The notes: generated by a model not told the origin, from the letters alone. A DNA stretch of 64,000 nucleotides from UBA1181 sp045226255 (GCA_045226255.1 JBGVCG010000030.1:10368-74367), one strand, 5' to 3'. Counted from the stretch's first letter, positions 18,843 through 27,311 are shown. Program-made: numbers and translations.

Positions 18843-19496
18843 CTATTCGTTCCTCGCAAATTCTCCAAACATACTATTCTTCCCCAAAGCATCATTCACC
18901 TTGGAATAAGCTTCATCATTCATGTCCAGGTAAAGGGTATTGGAAGGGAGTTCCACCCTAAATTTCCACGCCTCACCATGCGTATAGGTCGTATCAAGAG
19001 GAGTATTGCCGATGTAACTGCCCGACACCTCCCTCACGCATGTCTTCGGATAGATTACCAACTCATCTTCAGCGTCAACAGCCCATGTGAAAGTGAAATT
19101 CGAATGTACCGTCTCTTCTTTATAGTAGCCGCCATTCAAATCCGCTTGCTGATGTGAAAAATAATTCGAGTCATAGCAAGAGAAATATATAGTACCTGTA
19201 TGGTCCGCTAAAAATTTGACACTAAGATAGCTGTCCCTATAATAAATGGATGAAGAGACGCGCCAGTTACCAACAAGGGCACTTTCCAACGCATATTTCA
19301 CGCCGTCATTCGCCGTTGTCGTGTCCGTGTTCACCACCGTAGTATCCAAATCCGTTGTATTTGTCGTGTCCGTGTTGTTCACTACGTCTTCCGGTGCATT
19401 CTTCGGACCGTTCTCCAACTCGTCATCATCTCCACATGAAGAGACAAGACCACCCATAAACACACACAAACCCAATAAAAGCATTGTCCTTTTCAT
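18843..19496 (-). CDS. Lipoprotein of unknown function with Thr/Asp-rich linker
   Basis: I start at the ATG at 19496 (217 residues), which has a strong Shine-Dalgarno. A GTG two codons upstream is the only alternative. The lipobox VSSC gives Cys21, followed by an acidic GDDDELEN stretch and a linker rich in repeated TDTT/DTT units (about residues 40-65). The C-terminal 150 residues (ALVGNWRVSSSIYYRDSYLSVKFLADHTGTIYF ...) look like a single beta-barrel domain of the lipocalin-like type: an opening GxW and a TGTIYF strand. It has its own complete promoter and terminator, so it is monocistronic. No function is assigned. Confidence 0.65.
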   Translation of the reverse strand: MKRTMLLLGLCVFMGGLVSSCGDDDELENGPKNAPEDVVNNTDTTNTTDLDTTVVNTDTTTANDGVKYALESALVGNWRVSSSIYYRDSYLSVKFLADHTGTIYFSCYDSNYFSHQQADLNGGYYKEETVHSNFTFTWAVDAEDELVIYPKTCVREVSGSYIGNTPLDTTYTHGEAWKFRVELPSNTLYLDMNDEAYSKVNDALGKNSMFGEFARNE

Positions 19497-19504
19497 AAGC
19501 ACTA

Positions 19505-19510
19505 CCTCCT
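19505..19510 (-). promoter_or_regulatory. Strong Shine-Dalgarno for the 19496 start
   Basis: AGGAGG on the minus strand lies 8 bases before the ATG at 19496. Strong Shine-Dalgarno sequences are rare in Bacteroidota. This one fixes the start at 19496. Confidence 0.7.
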
Positions 19511-19556
19511 AAAAATTGATTGATAACAATATTCACTTTTCATAAACACACATATT

Positions 19557-19588
19557 CAAATATACGTTTTATTATCTAAAAAAGCAAA
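19557..19588 (-). promoter_or_regulatory. Complete Bacteroides-type promoter of the lipoprotein gene
   Basis: On the minus strand TTTG (19585-19588), a 20-base spacer and TATATTTG (19557-19564) match the -33/-7 consensus exactly. Transcription should start near 19550, giving a leader of about 55 bases. Confidence 0.8.
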
Positions 19589-19635
19589 ATTATTTTACAA
19601 AAAATAAATCAACGACTCGCTATTCCATGCGAAAA

Positions 19636-19667
19636 CTTGCGGATGTGGCCGCTCCGATATACCTTTG
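19636..19667 (+). promoter_or_regulatory. Promoter of the 19736-21451 operon
   Basis: CTTG at 19636-19639, a 20-base spacer and TACCTTTG at 19660-19667 match the -33/-7 consensus, with one mismatch in the -33. The start would be near 19674, leaving a leader of about 60 bases. Confidence 0.65.
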
Positions 19668-19735
19668 CAATATAGGCGACGGCAAAAAATACAATCGAAA
19701 ATATGTCTTTCGCCATACGAATCAACAACGACAAC

Positions 19736-20308
19736 ATGAACATACTGATCATCAATGGCAGTCCCCGCAAGAAGGGACTTATATCACAGATGCTGGGCAT
19801 CATGCAAGACGAGGCGCTGGCGAACAACATGACAGTGGAGACGATCAACATCATGGACCTCGAAATGAAGCCCTGCATCGGCTGCATGGTCTGCCGAACC
19901 AAGGAGAAATGCGTGCTGCCGGAGGATGACACGCTGAAGGTGCTGGAGAAACTGCGCTGGGCGGACACCCTCATCATGGGAGCGCCTTGCTACTGGGGTA
20001 ACATCCCGGGACAGATGAAGGTGTTGTTCGACCGTCTGGTCTATGGCATGATGCGAGATACCCCCCGTTTCCCTGAGCCCCTGATGAAAGGGAAGAAATG
20101 CATCCTCGTCAGCACCTGCACCACCCCTTGGCCATTCAATATCTGGTTCAAGCAATCACGGGGCGCCATCCGTGCCATGCGTGAGATTTGCCGCTACGCA
20201 GGCTTTAAGATCGTCAAGGAGATCGAACGGGGAGGAACGGTGATGAAGCCTCAACTGACGGACAAGGACAAGCAGAAATGCATCAAGGCAATCGGTAAAG
20301 TGAAGTGA
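19736..20308 (+). CDS. Flavodoxin-like NAD(P)H-dependent FMN reductase
   Basis: This 190-residue flavodoxin-fold protein starts at the ATG at 19736 (MNILIINGSPRKKG), whose GSPR loop binds the FMN phosphate. The frame is open to 19703, but the extra 11 residues precede the first strand. A CIGCMVCRTKEKC cluster (about 48-60) matches the iron-sulfur-flavoprotein-like subgroup, and APCYWGNIPGQMK (about 84-96) is the flavin-contacting segment. It is the first gene of a tight three-gene operon: 1 base to the next gene, then 2 bases to a CatA-like acetyltransferase. Redox activity is inferred from the family. Confidence 0.88.
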   Translation: MNILIINGSPRKKGLISQMLGIMQDEALANNMTVETINIMDLEMKPCIGCMVCRTKEKCVLPEDDTLKVLEKLRWADTLIMGAPCYWGNIPGQMKVLFDRLVYGMMRDTPRFPEPLMKGKKCILVSTCTTPWPFNIWFKQSRGAIRAMREICRYAGFKIVKEIERGGTVMKPQLTDKDKQKCIKAIGKVK

Positions 20309-20309
20309 G

Positions 20310-20828
20310 ATGATGACGAACGAAAGGATAGAAGGCACCAACAGTGAGTTGGCGGCGCAAGAGGTATATCACGAGCTGAAGCAATCGAATGATTTTGTCG
20401 GTTTCGCGAAACAATTCATCTTCAGTCCGGAGCACCGTGTGGCACGCAATGCCCTGTGGGTGCTCACCAAGGCAAGCGACGAGGAGCTCTCGCAACTGCA
20501 GGGGATGCTGCACGAACTGACCGCCCTCGCCATGCGGACGGGCGACTCCGCGGTAAGGCGCCTCTCCCTGAACATTGTGCTGCGCCTCAAGATGGAGGAG
20601 GATGATCTTCGGACCGACTTCCTCGACTTCTGTCTGGAGCACATGGCGGACGTTCGGGAGTTCCCTGGCGTCCAGTCTCTCTGCCTAAAGCTCGCCTTCC
20701 GCATGTGCCAGTTCTACCCCGAACTGATGGAGGAGCTGAAACGCACCCTGGAAGCGATGGAGATGGACTACTACACACCTGCCATCAAATGCGTCAGAAA
20801 CAAAATATTAAGCGGGAAAATGAAGTGA
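20310..20828 (+). CDS. HEAT-like helical protein of unknown function
   Basis: The 172-residue all-helical protein has no TM segment. Consecutive amphipathic helix pairs (HRVARNALWVLTKASDEELSQL, DSAVRRLSLNIVLRLK, FPGVQSLCLKLAFRMC, YYTPAIKCVRNKIL) look like HEAT/ARM repeats, as do those of the protein at 26679-27311. It sits between a flavoprotein and a CatA-like acetyltransferase, with gaps of 1 and 2 bases, so it is certainly part of that operon. An adaptor or scaffold role is possible. No family is named. Confidence 0.6.
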   Translation: MMTNERIEGTNSELAAQEVYHELKQSNDFVGFAKQFIFSPEHRVARNALWVLTKASDEELSQLQGMLHELTALAMRTGDSAVRRLSLNIVLRLKMEEDDLRTDFLDFCLEHMADVREFPGVQSLCLKLAFRMCQFYPELMEELKRTLEAMEMDYYTPAIKCVRNKILSGKMK

Positions 20829-20830
20829 CA

Positions 20831-21451
20831 ATGAAACAGGAAATCAACCCACAAGAGACCAATCGGGCGTATGCTTTCGAGATGTGGATGAAGTCGCCCA
20901 TGCCAATGGTGACGCTCACCAAAACCTTCGACGTGACCCGCCTCCTCAAGCTAAGCAAACGAAGAGGCTGGAAGTTCACCATGCTCCTATGCTGGTGTAT
21001 CGGCAAGGCCGCAAGCCGCATAGAAGAGTTTCGGATGTTGCCCGAAGGAGACAAGCTCTACCGATACGACAAGCTCGCCATCGACGTGATCGTGAGCAAT
21101 CGCAAGGGAGGCATCAACTCCTGCAGCATTCTCTACACGGAGGATTTGGAGCAGTTCAATGCAGAATATCTCTCACGAACCCAGAAGGTGAGCGAATCCT
21201 GCGAAAGCATCACCATAGAGGACGCCATGGTGATTGGCACCTCCGCCATGGTGGAGACGGAGCTCGACAGCATCGTCAATCAATACAGCGGAGTCTTCAA
21301 CAACCCGATGGTGATGTGGGGGAAATACCGCAAGGGATGGTTCAAGACCACCCTACCCATCTCGTTCCAGTTCCACCACACACAGATGGACGGCGGAGAC
21401 GCCGCACGGTTTTTGGAGGAGTTGCAGGGGTGGTTTAATGGGAAGGGGTGA
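20831..21451 (+). CDS. CatA-like O-acetyltransferase
   Basis: The 206-residue protein starts at the ATG at 20831, two bases after the previous stop. The frame is open upstream only because it overlaps the previous gene. The chloramphenicol-acetyltransferase fold is recognisable. FDVTRLLKLSKRRGWKFTMLLCWC (about 33-56) is the N-terminal pattern. LPISFQFHHTQMDGGDAARFLEELQ (about 176-200) contains the catalytic HHxxxDG. Whether chloramphenicol is a substrate cannot be told. Many Bacteroidota homologues are housekeeping acetyltransferases, and the operon partners do not indicate resistance. Confidence 0.82.
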   Translation: MKQEINPQETNRAYAFEMWMKSPMPMVTLTKTFDVTRLLKLSKRRGWKFTMLLCWCIGKAASRIEEFRMLPEGDKLYRYDKLAIDVIVSNRKGGINSCSILYTEDLEQFNAEYLSRTQKVSESCESITIEDAMVIGTSAMVETELDSIVNQYSGVFNNPMVMWGKYRKGWFKTTLPISFQFHHTQMDGGDAARFLEELQGWFNGKG

Positions 21452-21532
21452 ATAGCCTATGATGAGGATTGGGAAGATAGACGAAAGAGCATAATAATCC
21501 ATAGATGACTATAAATCATGGACAAATTTGCA

Positions 21533-21540
21533 TATCTTTG
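21533..21540 (+). promoter_or_regulatory. -7 box of the Fic operon
   Basis: TATCTTTG is an exact TAnnTTTG. It lies 58 bases before the Fic ATG. No good -33 is visible at 19-21 bases upstream. Confidence 0.55.
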
Positions 21541-21598
21541 TAAGAACATCATCCGACAAATACAAGCATGATGTCACGAATTCGTTTCTTTTACGAGT

Positions 21599-22651
21599 AT
21601 GACAAAGGATACAGGGACCACACATATACCCCCATTTACGGTAAGCGCAGAAGCCATCAATCTGATAGCGGAGATTTCCGCACAGATAGAACGTTACGCA
21701 ATCCGTCTTGAGCAAGAAGACAGCTTAAGATTACGCAAAGCCAACCGTATCAAAACCATTCATTCATCGTTGGCCATTGAGGGCAACACCTTAAGCGAGG
21801 ACGAAGTACGTGACATTCTCGACGGCAAGAACGTCGTGGCTCCCATCCGTCAAATACAGGAGGTAAAAAACGCTATTGCCACTTACGAACTCTACCCCAA
21901 GCTAGATGCATTCAAGGAAAAAGACCTACTACGGGCTCATGCCGTAATGATGCAAGCCCTAGTTGATATCCCCGGACGATACAGAAGCGGCGGCGTAGGC
22001 GTATTCGGAGAAAAAGGGCTGGTACATATGGCACCACCAGCAGATAGAGTTCCCCAATTAATGTCCGACCTGTTCAGTTGGCTGAAAACTTCCAAAGACC
22101 ACCTGCTCATCCGCTCTTGCGTATTTCACTTCGAGTTCGAATTCATCCATCCTTTCATTGACGGCAATGGCAGGATGGGACGTCTATGGCAATCCTTAAT
22201 CTTAGGCAAACTACACCCATTATTCGAGCATTTACCCGTAGAAAACATGGTCTATGCCAACCAACAAGCCTATTATGAAGCCATCTCCAAAAGTACAAAA
22301 GCAGGGCAATCTGGACCATTCATCGATTTTATGCTAAAAGAAGTATTCAACACGTTGAAGGCTCACCAAGGAGAACCGCTTCTGAACAAAGGAGTTAATA
22401 TAGATGACGCATTTATAGAAATTTTCGGTCGTGAGTTCGGTGTAAAGTTCGGTGTAAAGTTCGGTGTAAATGAGAAGCGGGTGTTGTTGCTATTACATTC
22501 CAACCCAACATTTTCCGCAACAGAGATAGCCGAAAAGACAGGTCTTAGCAAACGTGGCATAGAAAAACAGATCAAGAAATTCCGCGATCTAAACGTCATC
22601 TTCAGGGAAGGCAGTGACAAGAACGGGTTGTGGGTAATCAATAAAGGATAA
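21599..22651 (+). CDS. Fic family protein (probable AMPylase) with N-terminal inhibitory helix
   Basis: The 350-residue protein has the Fic core HPFIDGNGRMGR at 184-195, which fits the active HxFx(D/E)GNGRxxR consensus. The N-terminal helix contains the auto-inhibitory (S/T)xxxE(G/N) motif (SLAIEG, Ser57-Glu61-Gly62), which places it in class II. A C-terminal winged-helix segment follows (about 290-345, SATEIAEKTGLSKRGIEKQIKKF). It may modify a target protein with AMP or act as a regulator. A 12-base unit is repeated three times perfectly within it. Its own -7 box lies upstream, and it is followed after 15 bases by a flavodoxin-like gene. Confidence 0.9.
   Translation: MTKDTGTTHIPPFTVSAEAINLIAEISAQIERYAIRLEQEDSLRLRKANRIKTIHSSLAIEGNTLSEDEVRDILDGKNVVAPIRQIQEVKNAIATYELYPKLDAFKEKDLLRAHAVMMQALVDIPGRYRSGGVGVFGEKGLVHMAPPADRVPQLMSDLFSWLKTSKDHLLIRSCVFHFEFEFIHPFIDGNGRMGRLWQSLILGKLHPLFEHLPVENMVYANQQAYYEAISKSTKAGQSGPFIDFMLKEVFNTLKAHQGEPLLNKGVNIDDAFIEIFGREFGVKFGVKFGVNEKRVLLLLHSNPTFSATEIAEKTGLSKRGIEKQIKKFRDLNVIFREGSDKNGLWVINKG
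22435..22470 (+). repeat. Triplicated 12-bp in-frame repeat inside the Fic gene
   Basis: GTTCGGTGTAAA occurs three times without mismatch, encoding FGVKFGVKFGV between the Fic domain and the winged helix. Slippage would change the linker by four residues without shifting the frame. Confidence 0.95.
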
Positions 22652-22666
22652 GCAACTTCTAATCAC

Positions 22667-23200
22667 ATGTATATACTAATCCTATCAGGAAGTCCACGGA
22701 AGGGTGGCAATACAGACCAATTGGTGGAGGCATTCGTCAAGGGTGCGTCGCAACGACACACGGTGGAGGTCGTCTCCGTCCACAACTACAAGGTGGCACC
22801 CTGCATGGGCTGCAACGCCTGTTTCAGGAACGAAGAGCATATCTGCGTGCAGAAGGACGACATGGCCGACCTCTACAACAAGATGAAGCAAGCGGAGATG
22901 TTGGTGATCGCCTCACCCGTCTATTTCTATGGGTTAAGCGCGCAGTTAAAGGCGGTCATCGATCGGTGCCATAATCCTATCCGTGATACCTTTGGCATTC
23001 AGCAGATGGCACTTCTCCTCGTCGGCGCCGCAACGCTTCCGGAGTTGTTCGATAGCATCCTTGCCCAGTATCGACTTTGCCTCAACTTCTTCCAATTGAA
23101 GGACAGGGGTCAGATATTGGTCCGCGGTGTGAAGGAGAAGGGAGACATCTCCTCGACTGACGCATTGCAACGGGCCTATGAATTGGGAGTGGGATTGTAG
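22667..23200 (+). CDS. Flavodoxin-like FMN reductase
   Basis: This 177-residue protein opens with the FMN phosphate loop LILSGSPRKGGNTDQL (residues 4-19). CMGCNACFRNEEHIC (about 46-60) follows, a cysteine pattern like that of the reductase at 19736. ASPVYFYGLSAQLKAVIDR (about 84-102) is the flavin-side segment. It is the second gene after Fic (15-base gap). It is a paralogue, not a copy, of the first reductase. Confidence 0.88.
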   Translation: MYILILSGSPRKGGNTDQLVEAFVKGASQRHTVEVVSVHNYKVAPCMGCNACFRNEEHICVQKDDMADLYNKMKQAEMLVIASPVYFYGLSAQLKAVIDRCHNPIRDTFGIQQMALLLVGAATLPELFDSILAQYRLCLNFFQLKDRGQILVRGVKEKGDISSTDALQRAYELGVGL

Positions 23201-23253
23201 GTCCACGATGTTACCACATTATGTTTGAACCGTTCAGGACCAGAGGATTTTGT

Positions 23254-24177
23254 TTATTTTAACGGTATGAAAAAATTGGGAAATCCGCCAGCATGGCCCC
23301 ATATCTCATGATTTTGATAGACCAAACGAACCCCTTTGCGGGTTATAAATGGACAATAGCGAGGAAGAGGAATATTATTTATATCTATGAAGTTTGGCAA
23401 CTCATTTTTCAATTCTTCATCCGAAGTGATTCCAAGATAGGATTTTAACCCCTCTTTTAGCAGGGTATTTATTTCAGAGGCACTGTACTTGGAGAGCAAA
23501 TCAAAGCCATATTGAAACCCTCTTTTTTTGTTAAATGAAGCCGCTTCGTTGACACAAGTGCTATATGCCGCATCGTATAAGTAATAGTACGTTTGAATGC
23601 TCATTGTCACGATTGAGTCGTTTTCGTAGATGGGGTGCGTCGTTATGGTCACCACCCAGTCTGCCTCCGGACAATTCTCGGTATTTTCGCAGAAATCTTT
23701 GATCTCTGATACGAATTTGTCAAACTCTCGTTTGGCATAAAGGTTCATTGCCCGTTCGTCAGAGTAGCGCGTGTAATTGTATATATGTGCAGTGTCCCGA
23801 TAGATGTAATCACGAATTGACTTATGAACCGACAATTCCGACTTCCTGCAAGAGTATGATGAATATGGGAAAGTGTATTTGACAGTAAAAAAGAACCAAT
23901 GGTTGCCTATCCGCAAAGAATCTTTGTAGTCAAGCGTCTTATAGCATAATTTCAGCACATTGGAACGGCTAAACTCATATTCACATGAATCTTCCATAAA
24001 GTACATAGGCGGCAAGTCGGAAATATACCTATGACACGTGCAATCCACATTTATCGGTTCACTATTTGCATTGTTTTGTGCATCCGCAGAAGCGGACATA
24101 AGTAAAAAAGCGAGTACCGCACCGATGTAGCACAGATATTTACCTGAGCATTTATGATATATAAACAACCCCATCAT
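23254..24177 (-). CDS. Exported protein of unknown function
   Basis: The start at 24177 or 24174 (MMGLFIYHKC) is preferred, because the longer frame to 24219 would run through a TATATTTG promoter box at 24207-24214. The protein is about 307 residues, with an N-terminal hydrophobic segment (YLCYIGAVLAFLLMSASADA-Q) that looks like a signal peptide. The mature domain contains several cysteines (CTCHRYISDL, CKTLDYK, FCENTENCPEA), which could form disulfides. It has no recognised motif. The next gene on its strand begins 80 bases upstream. Confidence 0.6.
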   Translation of the reverse strand: MMGLFIYHKCSGKYLCYIGAVLAFLLMSASADAQNNANSEPINVDCTCHRYISDLPPMYFMEDSCEYEFSRSNVLKLCYKTLDYKDSLRIGNHWFFFTVKYTFPYSSYSCRKSELSVHKSIRDYIYRDTAHIYNYTRYSDERAMNLYAKREFDKFVSEIKDFCENTENCPEADWVVTITTHPIYENDSIVTMSIQTYYYLYDAAYSTCVNEAASFNKKRGFQYGFDLLSKYSASEINTLLKEGLKSYLGITSDEELKNELPNFIDINNIPLPRYCPFITRKGVRLVYQNHEIWGHAGGFPNFFIPLK

Positions 24178-24206
24178 TCCTAAAATATTTTTTGATGAAA
24201 ACCCAA

Positions 24207-24214
24207 CAAATATA
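24207..24214 (-). promoter_or_regulatory. -7 box of the 23254-24177 gene
   Basis: CAAATATA on the plus strand reads TATATTTG on the minus strand. It lies 30 bases before the ATG at 24177 and argues against the longer start at 24219. Confidence 0.5.
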
Positions 24215-24257
24215 GACAAAAACTAACGTAGGAGAACTCCCCACAAACATTTTCCAT

Positions 24258-24830
24258 CTATTGGTCCTCCTTGCATATGTTAAAGAGGGGCAATAAACGA
24301 TCACCCGTTGCAGTTTTTAAATGCACACTGATAGTTACAGAATCCATCACCGCATAGTCAAACGCAAAATCATCACAGGAAAAATATATCGTGTCATTGG
24401 AGATGCGATACGACCCTTTTTTTTCTTCTATCCCGAAACATACGTATCGAGCCACGAAACTGCCATCCTCCCTGAAATATAGTGTACTACCACATCCGCC
24501 TCCCCCTTCATGAAAGGCCTTGAATTTAGTGGGCACCTCCTCCTCTTGCGGACCTCTGACAATCCCCAACGGATAAGCGACGATTAGGCAGAGCGTTGCA
24601 GCCATCACTATACATTCAATCCCATTCTGTTTCGTGCGATCCGTCCCCTTTATCAATCGATAAACTTTCCTGACGAAACAGACGAAAAAGGCAATCACGC
24701 AGATAAACAACATCGAATAAATAAAAAAAGCAAGCGGGAAGAATACCAACATTCTCTCCGTCCAAAGGAACTGCGTGTTTACTGCCAGAAGCAGCAGAAT
24801 GGTGAATATGAGGGGTTTGGAAAGTTTCAT
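24258..24830 (-). CDS. Membrane protein of unknown function
   Basis: This 190-residue protein has three TM segments in its first 100 residues (about 7-25, 29-52 and 72-90). They are followed by a C-terminal extracytoplasmic domain. Its GGGGCGSTLYFREDGSFVARYVCFGIEEKKGSYRI and TIYFSCDDFAF strands look like a small lipocalin-like sheet. No known family was recognised. The gene is 9 bases downstream of a small secreted protein gene and is probably co-transcribed with it. Confidence 0.6.
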   Translation of the reverse strand: MKLSKPLIFTILLLLAVNTQFLWTERMLVFFPLAFFIYSMLFICVIAFFVCFVRKVYRLIKGTDRTKQNGIECIVMAATLCLIVAYPLGIVRGPQEEEVPTKFKAFHEGGGGCGSTLYFREDGSFVARYVCFGIEEKKGSYRISNDTIYFSCDDFAFDYAVMDSVTISVHLKTATGDRLLPLFNICKEDQ

Positions 24831-24839
24831 AAATCTTCG

Positions 24840-25250
24840 TTACTTTTCTTTGTTATCAGGTTGTGGAACAGGCGATTCGTAAGCGGCCTTTATGGAGTCT
24901 CTCTTCGCTTTCTTCCGACGCAACTCTTTCTGTTTCATATATGGATCGGAACTATCACGATAAATTCCTTTTATCACATGAATCGTATCTGCATGAGGGT
25001 CATACTTTTCAACGTATATCTTGTAAGGATATCCCTCTTCATAATAGAAATTACTGAATTCACCACAAAAGGGTTCCCATTTTGTGGTATCTTTTCTGCT
25101 AAGTCCTTTTTTTATCAAATAGCAACGTTTATCATCGACCATGACCCGATGGTCTGCCACTTGCATGTATTCTCCCTCTGAGCTCTGGGCAAAACCACTT
25201 GTGGCGCTTAGTAGCGTGAAGAGGAGAATTATGTTGAGGATATGTTTCAT
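24840..25250 (-). CDS. Small exported protein of unknown function
   Basis: The 136-residue protein starts with a signal peptide (MKHILNIILLFTLLSATSGFA-Q). The mature part is basic and charged, with a lysine/arginine-rich C terminus (QKELRRKKAKRDSIKAAYE). No motif is recognised. It precedes a small membrane protein by 9 bases, and the GNAT gene is 23 bases upstream, so a longer minus-strand transcript from 26528 is possible. Confidence 0.6.
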   Translation of the reverse strand: MKHILNIILLFTLLSATSGFAQSSEGEYMQVADHRVMVDDKRCYLIKKGLSRKDTTKWEPFCGEFSNFYYEEGYPYKIYVEKYDPHADTIHVIKGIYRDSSDPYMKQKELRRKKAKRDSIKAAYESPVPQPDNKEK

Positions 25251-25273
25251 ACTATTACCATTTTAGTTATCAT

Positions 25274-25774
25274 TCACCTCACAACCCCATACCTCACCAC
25301 CGTATAGACCTTCCCGTCCTTGATGGCTCCCTTGCGTATGGTAGCTTCCAGCTCATATCCATTCTTTTCCAGCACCTTGGCGGAGGCGATGTTAGGGACA
25401 AATACATGTGCGCTGATGCGTTGGATATCAAGCAGTTCGAAAGCTAGGCGAGTGATTTGCGCCACGGCTTGCGTCATGATGCCTTGCGACCAATGGTCCG
25501 TCAGCAACATATAGCCCAACTCGCCGTCTATGCGATAGACATCCTCTCTACGCTCCACCGAGATGCTGCCCACCACCTGTCCGTCCACCACCACGGCACG
25601 GAACAGACCGGTCTTCCCCTCTGCCTCCGTCACCATGTTGAGCCACCATTCCGCATCGGAATCGGTGTAGGGGGATGGCAAGCGGTCGGAGAGATATTGT
25701 CTGTCAACAGCATTGCACAATGCTTTCAAACTATCTTTATCGGACAAGGTCCATTCACGAAGTTGGACATTCAT
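25274..25774 (-). CDS. GNAT family N-acetyltransferase (RimJ/RimL-like)
   Basis: The ATG at 25774 (MNVQLREWTLSD) gives 166 residues and the standard first strand. An in-frame start at 25807 would overlap the upstream gene. The GNAT fold is visible in YRIDGELGYMLLTDHWSQGIMTQAVAQI (about 77-104), where the Q-x-x-G acetyl-CoA loop is QGIMTQA. RISAHVFVPNIASAKVLEKNGYELEATIRKG (about 120-150) carries the Asn/Ala-SxxVLEKxGF motif. It should acetylate a small molecule or a protein N terminus. It follows the alpha/beta hydrolase gene closely. Confidence 0.85.
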   Translation of the reverse strand: MNVQLREWTLSDKDSLKALCNAVDRQYLSDRLPSPYTDSDAEWWLNMVTEAEGKTGLFRAVVVDGQVVGSISVERREDVYRIDGELGYMLLTDHWSQGIMTQAVAQITRLAFELLDIQRISAHVFVPNIASAKVLEKNGYELEATIRKGAIKDGKVYTVVRYGVVR

Positions 25775-25793
25775 ATTGCTTATAATTAATCGT

Positions 25794-26528
25794 TTATACC
25801 ATACCAAGAATTCTCTTGGCTACATCATCCGGATGGTCAATCAATAGTTGTCCGTGATTCATTTTGGGGAAGACCTCGACGTGTGTATCCGGGTGGATTT
25901 CGCATAGATGCTTCGCCTGTGGTTTCGCCACGAAAGCCTCTTTGGTGCCATACCAGAAATGAATGTCCGCCCCATGGATGGATTCCAGCTTATGGGTATA
26001 GACATCCTTGTAGCCATCACGCACCGATTTGCCCTTCCCGTAAGGCCATACCTTCTTGCACTCATCCAATAGCATGTCGAAATAGTGCGAATGGAAGACG
26101 AACTTCCAGAAACCCGTACAGTGATAGCAGGTCCACACGTTGAAACTCTGGTAATACCGAAGGGGATCCACGCACCACTTGGGAAGAGGCAACAATGGCG
26201 CCGCATCCATGATGGCATGGTCGATCACTATCTCATTCCGTTCCATGATGCGGGACAGAATCTTTCCACCCAAGGAGAGACCGTAGGCAACGTCCAGATG
26301 TCCGTCCAAGTTCTCTCGAACATACCGAGCCGCCTGCATGGCTTGGTCATCGATAGAGGTATATTGAGAAGTCTGTCCCAACAGGAATCCGTCGATTCCC
26401 ACCGCGACGATGTGGAAATCGTCCTTCAACAAATCTATCAGCGGCAGGAATATCTCATGAGAGACTCCCAATCCGTGGATCAGCAGCAGACTACGTTTCT
26501 CTTTATTTCCGTATGTGTGGAATAGCAT
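25794..26528 (-). CDS. Alpha/beta hydrolase
   Basis: The 244-residue soluble protein shows the oxyanion strand LLLIHGLGVSHEIF (about 14-27). The nucleophile elbow GLSLGG lies near residue 84, and the catalytic histidine is in KMNHGQLLIDHP near 225. The acid residue is likely in the HPDTHVEVFPK region or the preceding loop. No substrate can be inferred. It is the first of a minus-strand group (hydrolase, acetyltransferase, two small envelope proteins) with its own -7 box. Confidence 0.82.
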   Translation of the reverse strand: MLFHTYGNKEKRSLLLIHGLGVSHEIFLPLIDLLKDDFHIVAVGIDGFLLGQTSQYTSIDDQAMQAARYVRENLDGHLDVAYGLSLGGKILSRIMERNEIVIDHAIMDAAPLLPLPKWCVDPLRYYQSFNVWTCYHCTGFWKFVFHSHYFDMLLDECKKVWPYGKGKSVRDGYKDVYTHKLESIHGADIHFWYGTKEAFVAKPQAKHLCEIHPDTHVEVFPKMNHGQLLIDHPDDVAKRILGMV

Positions 26529-26560
26529 AGGACTAGAATCAAATTACAGCTTACTAAATA

Positions 26561-26568
26561 CAAATCTA
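26561..26568 (-). promoter_or_regulatory. -7 box of the alpha/beta hydrolase gene
   Basis: CAAATCTA on the plus strand reads TAGATTTG on the minus strand, an exact TAnnTTTG. It lies 33 bases before the ATG at 26528. No -33 is evident. Confidence 0.45.
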
Positions 26569-26678
26569 TATAAATCGCTTCATTTTATATCCTATCGCAT
26601 ATAAAAAATATACGACCCTGCGATTTTACATTTGATCGAATATAATTGCTATGTTGTTGGAGGCTGAAGCGACTGGTA

Positions 26679-27311
26679 TCACTCCTGTCTTATAACCCGA
26701 ATCGCCCCCGCACTATGAATACGCACGATTGGATTCGCATCGTTTTCGTCCAGCCATTGCAAGCGTTCCAGATAGGGTTTGACCATCATCGGGCGACGTT
26801 TGCCCATCACACGGAACATCTCTGGAGCCTCCATCCGCACCTTGTCGTCGGTATCTTCTAACAGGTTGGCGAATAAAGGCATGTAAGCCTCGTATGGGTC
26901 TGGCGTATTGGTGGCGATGTTCTCCGACGCCCAGATGAAACTCAGCCGGACTTGAGGAATACCATCCGTAGCCAGGCTAAACATCTTTTCCCAGTAGGGT
27001 TGTACCAGTTCGAATCGAGCTCGGCCGATTCTGCCCAACGCATTCAAAGCCCGTTCACGAAGGAGGTCATTGGGCGCATCCATGAACGAAGCGATCTTGC
27101 CGACGTATGGCGCAATCGTCTCCGGATATTGAAGTCCCATCTCCCCCAAGAGCCAAAGCGACTTGGCAGTAATCTTGGGCGATTGGTTTTCAAGCAACGA
27201 CCCGACATAGGGGATGCTTTCCTGCCAAACATCTTTATTTTTGGTCAGGGCTGACAGGTTGCTGTAGAGGGACTTTTCAGAAGAACTATTAGGGGTATTG
27301 GTGGGTGTCAT
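26679..27311 (-). CDS. HEAT-repeat protein
   Basis: The ATG at 27311 gives 210 residues. Tandem HEAT units are clear, with the Pro/Asp/Arg spacing of the family: PKITAKSLWLLGEMGLQYPETIAPYVGKIASFM, NDLLRERALNALGRIGRARFELVQPYWEKMF, IPQVRLSFIWASENIA, DKVRMEAPEMFRVMGKRRP and PIVRIHSAGAIRVI. It is probably a protein-binding scaffold. It resembles DNA-alkylation-repair-like HEAT proteins only in fold. It is monocistronic, with a TAAATTTG box upstream. Confidence 0.75.
   Translation of the reverse strand: MTPTNTPNSSSEKSLYSNLSALTKNKDVWQESIPYVGSLLENQSPKITAKSLWLLGEMGLQYPETIAPYVGKIASFMDAPNDLLRERALNALGRIGRARFELVQPYWEKMFSLATDGIPQVRLSFIWASENIATNTPDPYEAYMPLFANLLEDTDDKVRMEAPEMFRVMGKRRPMMVKPYLERLQWLDENDANPIVRIHSAGAIRVIRQE

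Noticed and set aside
20831..21451. Chloramphenicol resistance gene
   Set aside because: The fold and HHxxxDG motif fit the CatA family, but the operon context is metabolic and the substrate cannot be told from the sequence.
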